Origin: Bradyrhizobium sp. MOS002
Lineage (GTDB): Bacteria > Pseudomonadota > Alphaproteobacteria > Rhizobiales > Xanthobacteraceae
Direction: 5' to 3'
NCBI RefSeq assembly: GCF_003020115.1
Contig: NZ_PYFX01000002.1
Span: 186,001-250,000 of the forward strand
DNA length: 64,000 nucleotides
The notes under the pieces were generated by a model. That model had not been told where the DNA came from. It searched no databases and saw only the letters and a program-made list of their open reading frames with translations. A program made the translations under genes and the position numbers. Below are positions 25,081 to 33,171 of this stretch, one piece after another (positions within the stretch are counted from its first letter, which is position 1; each line of letters begins with the position of its first letter).

Positions 25081-28000
25081 CTAATGCACCGCCGACGCCG
25101 AGCGCTTGGCGGCGACCGGCTTCGGCGCCGGCTTCGCGTTCGCTTGCGGCGCGCTGTCCCAGCCGCCGTTCGGGGCCGGAACGTTGACCGCGTCGTCGGG
25201 CTGCGGCTCGGCGCTGAAGGTCTGGATCGCGAGCTTGGCGGCGGCGAGCGATTGCGGGTCGAGCCGCTTGGCGACGTCGTCGCGCTTGCCGGCCGCATCG
25301 GCGTCACCCTGGGCGGCCGCGAGGGTGAACCATTTGTAGGATTCGGCGAGGTTCTGCTCCACGCCAATGCCGCGGGCATAGAGGATGCCGAGGTTGAACT
25401 GGCTGTCGGCAACGCCGCGGTCGGCGGCCTTCCGGAACCACAGTGCCGCGCTCTTGTAATTGGCGCCGCGTCCGCCGCCATCGGCGTCGAGCACCGCGAG
25501 ATTATGCATCGCCTTGGCGTTGCCGCGCTCGGCCGCCTGCGTGTAGTAGCGGCGGGCGATGTCGGCGTCCTTCTTCACGCCAAGACCCTTCTCGTAGAGT
25601 GTCCCGAGGCGGAAGGTCGCGGGCACCACGCCGGCCTGCGCCGCGCGGTCGTACCATTTGGCGGCTTCGTCGTAATTCGCGGCGACGCCCTTGCCTTCAG
25701 CAAAGCGCACGCCGATCTCGTAGGCCGCGGTCGCATCGCCCTTCATCGCGGCGGTGCGCAAGCCGGGGCCACCGATGCCGTCAGGCAGCTTTTCGCCCGG
25801 CGGCACCTGGATCATCGCGAGTTTCGCGCGGCTCGTGCCCGACAGCGCGCCGGTGACGTCGCTAGCGGCCGGCTGCGGCGCTGCGGCAGGCACCGGCGGA
25901 ATTTCGACCGAGGCCGAGTTGCCAGAATTGGTGGCAGCAGCCGGCGCGGCATTGTTCTGGGATTGCCGCCCGATCGGGGTCGGCGAGGTCATCGACGGTG
26001 TGACCTGCTCGGGCGCGGCGGGCTTGTTCTCGACCGGCGGCGGGGCCTGCGGCGCGGGTGCGGGCGACGAATTCTCCATCGCCTGCGGCGACGGCGACGA
26101 GGTGCTGCCATCGAGCAGGTTCATCGCCATCTTGAAGGTGCCGAGCACGATCACGACCACGCTCGCGCCGACCAGCAGCGAGCGGATCTTCGAGGTGATG
26201 GTCGAGCCACCTTCCTGGCCCTTCTCCTTGGCGCGAGCGATTGCGGCCTTGGCGCCACGGGCCGGCTTCTCGGGCGGCTGCGCGGCGGCGGCCTGGGCGG
26301 CGCGGCGCGCGGCAGCGATGAAGCTCGACGAGGACACCGGCTCCTTGGGCGCTGCCGGGATTTCGCTGATTGCGCTTTCGGACGCAGCAATGCGCTCGGA
26401 CGGCGTGGCGAGCCGTGCACCCGGCCGTGTGCCCGGCTCGAGCGGATGATCCGGCGGCAGGTCTGGCGCTAGCGCGGCGCGCGTCGGCGCCGTATGCGGC
26501 TCCAGGATTTCGCTGATCGCGCGTGGCGCAACCGGCTGTGCCATCGGCATCGGCGGCGGCGCTGCCGGCGCGGCGGCATGGAATTCGCGAGGCGCAGCGG
26601 CGAAGGCGGCTTGCGCCGCCTGTGCGGCGGCCGGATTGGGCAGCTCGGGCTTCGGATCGTATTTCGGGTGCTGCTGTGCTTGCTGCCGCGGCTCGCGCGC
26701 CATCGGCGCGGGCTCCATGGGAGCGGCCATCGGCATCGGCATCGGCTGCGGCGCAGGGGCGGGCGGCGCGGTGCGCACATTGCGCAGATCGCCCTCGATC
26801 ATCGAGAGACGGTCGACGACGTGGCCAAGCGCGTTGTGGACGGCCTCCAGCGAATCCTGGGTGGTCCGGTTGGTCTCGGCCTGGCTGAAGCGGATGTCGG
26901 AGAGCTCGCGCTTGACGAGATCGACCATGCCGGAATCGGCGGGCGGCGCTGAGCTGCGGCTCTCGGCCAGCGCGGAATAGGTCGCCTGCTGCCGCTCCAG
27001 GTGGCGCAGGATGTCGTGCAGCCCGTCCTCGACGCGGCTGAAATTGCCGTTGCGCGGATCGCTGGCGGCCTCAAGCCGCTCCAGCAGATACGAGACCCGC
27101 TGTTCAAGATGAGCAAAGGTCGAAGCCGAATCGTTGCCGACCTGCATGCGATCGAAACGATCGGACAGGGCGCGGATCGCGCTTTCGAGCTGCTCGCTGC
27201 TCTCGGATGGCTGAGGGCGCTCGCGCGTTTCCAGGGCGGCGGTGAGCGCCGCGATCCGCTGCTCCAGCACCGCAAAACTGTCGCCCTGGCCGGACGAACG
27301 GGTGACCTGGTCGACCTTGGACGACAGCACCTGCACGTCGTCCGAGAGCCGTGCCAGCGCTTCGTTGGAGGCGACGTTGGAGACGATGCCGCGCAGCGCC
27401 GAGATCGCGCCTTCGAGTTGGCGAACCGTCGAGGGATCGTCATTGGCGCGCAGGATCAGATCGAGCTTGGCGCCGAGATTGCGGATCGCCTCGTCATAGC
27501 CGGTGAGCTGCTCGGCTGGCGTCAGCGTGCGGAGCACCTGCTTGATCTCGGACAGCGCGTGCTCGATGCCGGACAGGACCTGACCGTCGGTGCCGTTGGA
27601 GCGGGTCTCGTCGATGCGCCGATGCAGCGAGCGGATCTCGTTCTCGATCGATTCGATCGCGCGGCGCGGCATCGCCTCGGTGATGGCGTTGCGGATCTCC
27701 GCAAGCTCGCTGCGGAAAGTGTTGATCGCCTGCTCGGTATTGTCAGGGCGCTGCAGCGATTCGATCTGGCTCGTGATCTTGAGCAGATGGCGCTCGAGCG
27801 CAGAGAAATCCGGCCCCGGCTGCGGTGGCGGCGGAGCGTAGACAGGCGCGGGCTGCGCCATCGGGGACGCGTAAGGAGCTGACGCGGGCGCGATCGAGGG
27901 TGCTGCGCGCGGCGGCATCTGCCGGGGCGAAAAGCCGTCGAGCTCGCTCTGCCGTGCCGTGATCTCGGCGACCGCGACGTCGAACGAAGCGGGGCTCAGG

Positions 28001-28518
28001 GGCGGTGAGCTGCGATAGACCTGCGCTGCCGCGCGCTCGACCGCATCGGCCTGGCGCTGGCGCGTTTCAACGGGTGCCTGTCGCGGTGCCGGAGCCTGCT
28101 GCGGCTTTGAGATTTGCGACAGCCGCGCATCGAGCCGCGAGATCGCGTCGTTGAGCTGGCGCGCAACACCCTGCTCGCGCGACACGTCTGGTCGCGGAGT
28201 ATCTTGTCGCGAAGAATCTTGCCGCGGCGCGGGTTTTGAAATTCGTTCGATCTGCTGGGTGATGGCGTCGAGCCGCTGGTGGATGTCGGCGACTTCACGG
28301 CTTTCCTGGCTCGGCACGTGACTCGGTGCTTGACTCGGAACGTGCTGGGCTTGCGGACGCTGGTCGTAAAGTCCGCGGAAGTTTGGCGGGGCGGTCTCGC
28401 CGAGCGTGGAGTTCAGCCAATCGTTGAGTGACATGCCGGCGCGACGCGCAGCAGCTTCGGCCCGCTCCCGGACGGAGGGATCGATGCCGTCAACACTCCA
28501 CGATACGCGCGAATTCAT
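25081..28518 (-). CDS. Giant PodJ-like coiled-coil protein with Sel1 repeats
   Basis: From ATG 28518 (MNSRVSWSVDG) the product has 1145 residues. Order of parts: a short RHH-like N-terminal motif (RERAEAAARRAGMSLNDWLN); a Pro/Gln/Ala-rich stretch to about residue 250; long coiled coil of heptad type (about 260-620); a second Pro/Ala-rich stretch; one transmembrane helix at about 777-800; a Pro-rich periplasmic linker; four Sel1-like TPR repeats (about 925-1085). This is the architecture of the polarity factor PodJ of Caulobacter and its Rhizobiales relatives, which mark a cell pole. A polar localisation role is likely but inferred. The C-terminus ends SAVH. Confidence 0.85.
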   Translation of the reverse strand: MNSRVSWSVDGIDPSVRERAEAAARRAGMSLNDWLNSTLGETAPPNFRGLYDQRPQAQHVPSQAPSHVPSQESREVADIHQRLDAITQQIERISKPAPRQDSSRQDTPRPDVSREQGVARQLNDAISRLDARLSQISKPQQAPAPRQAPVETRQRQADAVERAAAQVYRSSPPLSPASFDVAVAEITARQSELDGFSPRQMPPRAAPSIAPASAPYASPMAQPAPVYAPPPPQPGPDFSALERHLLKITSQIESLQRPDNTEQAINTFRSELAEIRNAITEAMPRRAIESIENEIRSLHRRIDETRSNGTDGQVLSGIEHALSEIKQVLRTLTPAEQLTGYDEAIRNLGAKLDLILRANDDPSTVRQLEGAISALRGIVSNVASNEALARLSDDVQVLSSKVDQVTRSSGQGDSFAVLEQRIAALTAALETRERPQPSESSEQLESAIRALSDRFDRMQVGNDSASTFAHLEQRVSYLLERLEAASDPRNGNFSRVEDGLHDILRHLERQQATYSALAESRSSAPPADSGMVDLVKRELSDIRFSQAETNRTTQDSLEAVHNALGHVVDRLSMIEGDLRNVRTAPPAPAPQPMPMPMAAPMEPAPMAREPRQQAQQHPKYDPKPELPNPAAAQAAQAAFAAAPREFHAAAPAAPPPMPMAQPVAPRAISEILEPHTAPTRAALAPDLPPDHPLEPGTRPGARLATPSERIAASESAISEIPAAPKEPVSSSSFIAAARRAAQAAAAQPPEKPARGAKAAIARAKEKGQEGGSTITSKIRSLLVGASVVVIVLGTFKMAMNLLDGSTSSPSPQAMENSSPAPAPQAPPPVENKPAAPEQVTPSMTSPTPIGRQSQNNAAPAAATNSGNSASVEIPPVPAAAPQPAASDVTGALSGTSRAKLAMIQVPPGEKLPDGIGGPGLRTAAMKGDATAAYEIGVRFAEGKGVAANYDEAAKWYDRAAQAGVVPATFRLGTLYEKGLGVKKDADIARRYYTQAAERGNAKAMHNLAVLDADGGGRGANYKSAALWFRKAADRGVADSQFNLGILYARGIGVEQNLAESYKWFTLAAAQGDADAAGKRDDVAKRLDPQSLAAAKLAIQTFSAEPQPDDAVNVPAPNGGWDSAPQANAKPAPKPVAAKRSASAVH

Positions 28519-28849
28519 GACTCTGTCCGGTCCCGACTCCGGCGCCTCACCCGGCGCCTCCAGCCTCCCCACGCGTGCCCGTTGCAAAGACAATCGAATT
28601 TCGCGTGGGTCGTCTGCCTCGAAAACCGACTTTTGTCTGTTACGGTAAATAACGGGTTAAGGAACCGGTTGACGGTGTCTTAAAGTTGGGCGGCGGTGTG
28701 CGACACCCACCACTGTCATGCTCTGCGAAAGCGGGGCATCCAGTACGCCGCAGCCCCTCGATTCAGCCGCGCAGCCTCTGGAATACTGGATCGCCCGCCC
28801 CAGTGCGCCATTGCGGACAAGGCGGGCGATGACGGCGGAGTAAAGCCCC
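28519..28849. other. Intergenic gap upstream of the PodJ-like gene
   Basis: About 330 bases. The left half is AT-richer (TAACGGGTTAAGGAACCGG around 28650) and probably holds the minus-strand promoter. The right half is the family D repeat listed separately. No gene is supported. Confidence 0.5.
28715..28834. repeat. Inverted repeat, family D copy 1
   Basis: TCATGCTCTGCGAAAGCGGG, GCATCCAGTACGCCGC, TGGAATACTGGATCGCCCGC and GGCGGGCGATGAC are shared in order with the copy at 57568-57668. CCAGTA and TACTGG pair as inner arms. Confidence 0.8.
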
Positions 28850-29440
28850 TCAGCCCTTGCCCTCGCGCTTGCCTTCCTCCAGCGGCACCACGGTGCCGCC
28901 TGCACTCATCGCCGACAGGGCCTCGAGCGCCTCTTCGCAGAAATCGGCCACCATCTGCTCGTGCCGGGCGCCGAGCTGAAGCAGCAGCAGGTTACCGAGG
29001 TCGAGCACGCCTGATGCCGCCCCTTCCGGAAAGCGCTTCTTCAGGATGCGCTCGTAGTTCTCGTGGCGATCGCGGTGGTGCTCGAGCCGGGCCATCAAGT
29101 CGGTGCGCATGGGCTCGAGGCCGATGCTGTCGAGCGCATGCAGCCGCACCAGGAGGTCGTCCTTGATGGAGGGGGGCGTGCTTGGCCGCGCGGCCCAGTG
29201 CCGCAGCGCTGTTCGGCCTTCCGGAGTCAGCGTATAGATCAGCTTGTTGGGCTTGCCGGTTTGCACGACCTCGCGGCCCTGGATGTAGCCGCGGTCGCGC
29301 AGCTTGGAGAGCTCGCGGTAGATTTGCTGGTGGTCGGCCTTCCAGAAGAAGCCGATCGAGGAATCGAATGTCTTGGCGAGCTCGTAGCCCGTCATCGGAC
29401 GTTCCGTCAGGCATGCGAGGATTGCGTCGCCCAGTGCCAT
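28850..29440 (-). CDS. PadR-family transcriptional regulator
   Basis: A 196-residue PadR regulator. The N-terminal winged HTH starts MALGDAILACLTERPMTGYE and includes YRELSKLRDRGYI and GKPNKLIYTLTPEG. The C-terminal helical dimerisation domain (about 95-180) follows. It is divergent from the NTF2-like gene and the beta-oxidation operon, with inverted repeats in the gap, so it probably represses that transcript and its own. The ligand is unknown; fatty acyl-CoA or phenolics would be guesses. Confidence 0.93.
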   Translation of the reverse strand: MALGDAILACLTERPMTGYELAKTFDSSIGFFWKADHQQIYRELSKLRDRGYIQGREVVQTGKPNKLIYTLTPEGRTALRHWAARPSTPPSIKDDLLVRLHALDSIGLEPMRTDLMARLEHHRDRHENYERILKKRFPEGAASGVLDLGNLLLLQLGARHEQMVADFCEEALEALSAMSAGGTVVPLEEGKREGKG

Positions 29441-29476
29441 GACCGGTCCTCCTGTTCTCGAATTTAACCAATTGGC

Positions 29477-29505
29477 TTGACTTTATGCGCATCGGCGCAT
29501 ATGCG
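29477..29505 (+). promoter_or_regulatory. Candidate promoter with embedded inverted repeat, probable PadR operator
   Basis: TTGACT at 29477-29482 and TATGCG at 29500-29505 are 17 bases apart, a good -35/-10 pair pointing at the NTF2-like gene. The spacer holds a perfect inverted repeat TATGCGC-ATCG-GCGCATA (29484-29501). GCATATG then recurs at 29513-29519. A regulator bound here would block RNA polymerase. Confidence 0.6.
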
Positions 29506-29668
29506 TCAATGTGCATATGAGGTCACCCAAGAAGGTGACCCAATAACGAGGGCAAACACCGCCCCGAAAAACCCAGTGGAATCAACGTTCGCGCTACTGT
29601 GCATGGGGTTGTTTTCGCGCTTTTTGCCCAAGCCTTTCGTTGCTTTGCCTTTAGGGAGGCACCCGAGA

Positions 29669-30055
29669 ATGACCGGCCTCGATTCCTGGTACGGCTACAT
29701 GAAGTCGCATGACCGGGCAGCCCTCTGGGACCTGCTCCATCCCGACGCCGTCTTCGAAAGCCCCGTCGTGCACGCGCCGCAGCGCGGCCGCGACATCACC
29801 TTCAAATACCTGGCCAGCGCCGAGAAGGTGCTTGGCGGTCCCGGCTTCATTTATGTCGGCGAATGGAAGAGTGAGCGCGGCGCCGTGCTCGAATTCAAGA
29901 CCATGATCGACGGCATCGAGATCAACGGCGTCGACATCATCAGCTTCGACGGCGAGGGACGCATCACGCATTTCAAGGTGATGGTGCGGCCGCTCAAGGC
30001 GATCAACATGCTGCATCGCCTGATGGCGGAGCAGCTTGCCGCCGCTCAATCATAA
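29669..30055 (+). CDS. NTF2/SnoaL-like fold protein
   Basis: From ATG 29669, with AGGGAGG upstream, the product has 128 residues. It shows the NTF2-like layout: an N-terminal helix WYGYMKSHDRAALWDLLHPD, then DAVFESPVVHAPQRG, and a C-terminal beta-sheet ending with FDGEGRITHFKVMVRP. Such small cone-shaped proteins can be isomerases, hydratases or binding proteins; activity here is unknown. It is the first gene of the rightward beta-oxidation transcript, 38 bases before the acyl-CoA dehydrogenase. Confidence 0.85.
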   Translation: MTGLDSWYGYMKSHDRAALWDLLHPDAVFESPVVHAPQRGRDITFKYLASAEKVLGGPGFIYVGEWKSERGAVLEFKTMIDGIEINGVDIISFDGEGRITHFKVMVRPLKAINMLHRLMAEQLAAAQS

Positions 30056-30093
30056 GCCAACACCATCACTTCAAGGCCTGCCGGGAGACCACC

Positions 30094-31884
30094 ATGCCGA
30101 TCTACAAAGCCCCCGTCGAAGACGTGAACTTCCTGCTCAACGACGTCTTCCAGATCGATCGCTACGACAATCTGGCCGGCTTCTCCGATGCGTCGAGCGA
30201 CGTGCGCGAAGCCATTCTCGGCGAAGCTGCCAAGCTTGCCGAAGAAGTGCTGCAGCCGCTCAACCGCGTGGGCGATCTCGAAGGCTGCAAGCGCGCCGAT
30301 GACGGCAGCGTCACCACGCCGACGGGATTCAAGGAGGCGTTCAAGCAGGTCGCCGAGGGCGGCTGGCTCGGCCTGTCGGCGCCGACCGAGTTCGGCGGCC
30401 AGGGTCTGCCGGTGACGCTGAGCCAGGCGGTCAACGAATTCCAGATCTCCGCCAACATGGCGTTCTCGATGTATGGCGGCCTCACCATGGGCGCGACCGC
30501 GGCGCTGATCGTCCACGGCACGCCGGAGCAGAAGCAGACCTACGTGCCGAAGATGGTGGCGGGCGAGTGGACCGGCACCATGAACCTGACCGAGCCGCAT
30601 TGCGGCACCGACCTCGGCATGCTCCGCACCAAGGCGGTGCGGCAGGCCGACGGCAGCTTCAAGATCACGGGCACCAAGATCTTCATTTCGGCCGGCGAAC
30701 ATGACCTCGCCCCCAACATCATCCACCTCGTGCTGGCCCGCATCGAGGGCGCGCCCGCCGGCATCAAGGGCGTGTCGCTGTTCGTGGTGCCGAAATTCAT
30801 GGTCAATGCCGATGGTTCGGTGGGGCAGCGCAACGGCGTGGTCTGCGGCTCCATCGAGCACAAGATGGGCATCCACGGCAATTCCACCTGCGTGATGAAC
30901 TACGACAACGCCACCGGCTGGCTGATCGGCGAAGAGAACAAGGGCATGCAGGGCATGTTCGTGATGATGAACGAGGCCCGCCTCGGCGTCGCCGTGCAGG
31001 GTCTCGCTCAGTCGGAAGTCGCCTATCAGAACGCGGTCGCCTATGCCCGGGATCGTATCCAGGGCCGTTCGCTCACGGGTGCCAAGGCGCCGGACAAGCC
31101 GGCCGATCCGATCATCGTCCATCCCGACGTGCGTCGCACGCTGCTGTCGATCCGCTCCTTCAACGAGGCCGCCCGCGCCTTCGTCATGTGGACCGCGCTG
31201 AAGAGCGACGTCGCCCATCGCTCCGAGGATCCCAAGGACCGCCAGGCCGCCGACGATCACATGGGCCTGATGACGCCCGTGCTGAAAGGCTTCCTCACCG
31301 ATTACGGCTTCGCCAACGCGGTGCAGGCGCAGCAGATGTATGGCGGTCACGGCTACATCGCCGAGCAGGGCATGGAGCAGTTCGTGCGCGATGCCCGCAT
31401 CGCCATGATCTACGAAGGCGCCAACGGCATCCAGGCGCTCGACCTCGTCGGCCGCAAGCTGCCGCGCGACGGCGGCCGCGCCATCATGGCGTTCTTCGGC
31501 GAGGTCATGGCCTTCGCCAAGGAGAACGGTGGCGACGAGGCGATGAAGCCCTACATCACCCCGCTCTCGGCTTCGCTCGGCCATCTCCAGCAGGCCACCA
31601 CCTGGCTGATGCAGAACGCGATGGCCAAGCCCGACAATGCCGGCGCCGCCGCGACCGACTACCTCAATCTCTTCGGCTTCGTCGCGCTCGGCTACATGTG
31701 GGCGAAGATGGCGAAGGTGACGCAAGCCAAGATTGCCGAGAGCGGGACGACGCCCTATCTCTCGACCAAGCTCGTCACCGGCCGTTTCTTCATGGAGCGG
31801 ATGCTGCCGGAGACCGCCGCCAACCTGGCGCGCATCCAGTCCGGCTGCGCCACCATCATGGAACTGCCGGCGGAAGCGTTCTGA
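30094..31884 (+). CDS. Acyl-CoA dehydrogenase with C-terminal extension
   Basis: A 596-residue FAD enzyme that introduces the alpha-beta double bond in acyl-CoA. The three usual domains are present: N-terminal helical (LGLSAPTEFGGQGLP), middle beta (MNLTEPHCGTDLGMLRTKA) and C-terminal helical (VQAQQMYGGHGYIAEQG). The catalytic base is Glu441 in MIYEGANGIQALDLVGRK. A further C-terminal domain (about 470-595), typical of the longer acetyl-CoA dehydrogenase-like group, follows. It is the first step enzyme in an operon with thiolase and the bifunctional hydratase/dehydrogenase. Confidence 0.95.
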   Translation: MPIYKAPVEDVNFLLNDVFQIDRYDNLAGFSDASSDVREAILGEAAKLAEEVLQPLNRVGDLEGCKRADDGSVTTPTGFKEAFKQVAEGGWLGLSAPTEFGGQGLPVTLSQAVNEFQISANMAFSMYGGLTMGATAALIVHGTPEQKQTYVPKMVAGEWTGTMNLTEPHCGTDLGMLRTKAVRQADGSFKITGTKIFISAGEHDLAPNIIHLVLARIEGAPAGIKGVSLFVVPKFMVNADGSVGQRNGVVCGSIEHKMGIHGNSTCVMNYDNATGWLIGEENKGMQGMFVMMNEARLGVAVQGLAQSEVAYQNAVAYARDRIQGRSLTGAKAPDKPADPIIVHPDVRRTLLSIRSFNEAARAFVMWTALKSDVAHRSEDPKDRQAADDHMGLMTPVLKGFLTDYGFANAVQAQQMYGGHGYIAEQGMEQFVRDARIAMIYEGANGIQALDLVGRKLPRDGGRAIMAFFGEVMAFAKENGGDEAMKPYITPLSASLGHLQQATTWLMQNAMAKPDNAGAAATDYLNLFGFVALGYMWAKMAKVTQAKIAESGTTPYLSTKLVTGRFFMERMLPETAANLARIQSGCATIMELPAEAF

Positions 31885-31944
31885 AGCCGCTTTCGCTGCG
31901 ACCCGTCCAACACCAGATCACGACCATCACATCAGGAGGGCGTC

Positions 31945-33153
31945 ATGCCTGCGGCATTCATCTACGACCACGTCCGCACCCCGCGCGGCCGCGGCAAGGC
32001 GGACGGCGCGCTGCACGAAGTCACCGCGCTCGCGCTTGCGACCGTGCCGCTCAAGGCGCTCAAGGACCGCAATAACCTCCCGGAAGATTCCGTCGATGAC
32101 GTCATTCTCGGCGTGGTCGATCCCGTCGGTGAAGCCGGCTCCGACATCGCGCGCTTTGCCGCGCTGAAGGCGGGTCTCGGCGAAGCCGTGCCGGGCGTGC
32201 AGATCAGCCGCTTCTGCGCTTCGGGCCTCGATGCCGTGAATTTTGCCGCAGCCCAGGTGATGAGCGGCCAGCATGAACTGGTAATCGGCGGCGGCGCCGA
32301 ATCGATGAGCCGCGTCGGCATCGGCGCCTCCGGCGGCGCCTGGCCGATGGACCCGTCGATGGCCGTGCCGGCCTATTTCATGCCGCAGGGCATCTCGGCC
32401 GATCTGATCGCGACCAAATACGGCTTCTCGCGCGACGACGTCGACGCCTATGCGGTGCAGAGCCAGCAGCGTGCGGCGAAGTCCTGGGATGAAGGCCGCT
32501 TCGACAAGTCGATCGTCCCGGTGAAGGACATCAACGGCCTCACCATCCTCGCCAAGGACGAGCATATGCGTCCTTCGACGACGATGCAGTCGCTGGCGCA
32601 GCTGCAGCCGGCGTTCACGATGATGGCGCAGATGGGCGGCTTCGACGGCGTCGCGGTGCAATCGCATCCCGAAATCGAACGCGTCAATTACGTGCACCAT
32701 GCCGGCAATTCGTCGGGCATCGTCGATGGTGCCGGCGCGGTTCTGCTCGGCAGCAAGGAAGCCGGCGGCAAATACGGCCTGAAGCCGCGTGCAAGAATCC
32801 GCGCCTTCGCCAATGTCGGCTCCGAACCCGCGATGATGCTGACCGGCCCGGTCGACGTCACCGAAAAGCTGTTTGCACGCTCCGGCATGAAGAAGTCGGA
32901 CATCGACCTGTTCGAGCTCAACGAGGCCTTCGCCTCCGTCGTGCTGCGCTACATCCAGGCCTTCGACATCGACAACGCCAAGATCAACGTCAATGGCGGC
33001 GCGATTGCGCTCGGCCATCCGCTGGGCGCGACCGGCGCCATGATCCTCGGGACCGTGCTCGACGAGCTCGAGCGCACCAACAAGACGACCGCACTGGTGA
33101 CGCTGTGCATCGGCGGCGGCATGGGCACCGCGACCATCATCGAACGCGTCTAA
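31945..33153 (+). CDS. fadA: Acetyl-CoA C-acyltransferase (thiolase)
   Basis: A 402-residue thiolase that cleaves 3-ketoacyl-CoA, releasing acetyl-CoA in the last step of beta-oxidation. The nucleophile is Cys91 ([12 protein letters not shown]), His358 is in [12 protein letters not shown], and the second Cys388 is in CIGGGMGTA, so the active site is complete. TCAGGAGG precedes ATG 31945. It is the middle gene of the operon and lies 18 bases before fadJ/fadB. Confidence 0.95.
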   Translation: MPAAFIYDHVRTPRGRGKADGALHEVTALALATVPLKALKDRNNLPEDSVDDVILGVVDPVGEAGSDIARFAALKAGLGEAVPGVQISRFCASGLDAVNFAAAQVMSGQHELVIGGGAESMSRVGIGASGGAWPMDPSMAVPAYFMPQGISADLIATKYGFSRDDVDAYAVQSQQRAAKSWDEGRFDKSIVPVKDINGLTILAKDEHMRPSTTMQSLAQLQPAFTMMAQMGGFDGVAVQSHPEIERVNYVHHAGNSSGIVDGAGAVLLGSKEAGGKYGLKPRARIRAFANVGSEPAMMLTGPVDVTEKLFARSGMKKSDIDLFELNEAFASVVLRYIQAFDIDNAKINVNGGAIALGHPLGATGAMILGTVLDELERTNKTTALVTLCIGGGMGTATIIERV

Positions 33154-33171
33154 GGGTAGGGAGCAACCAGC

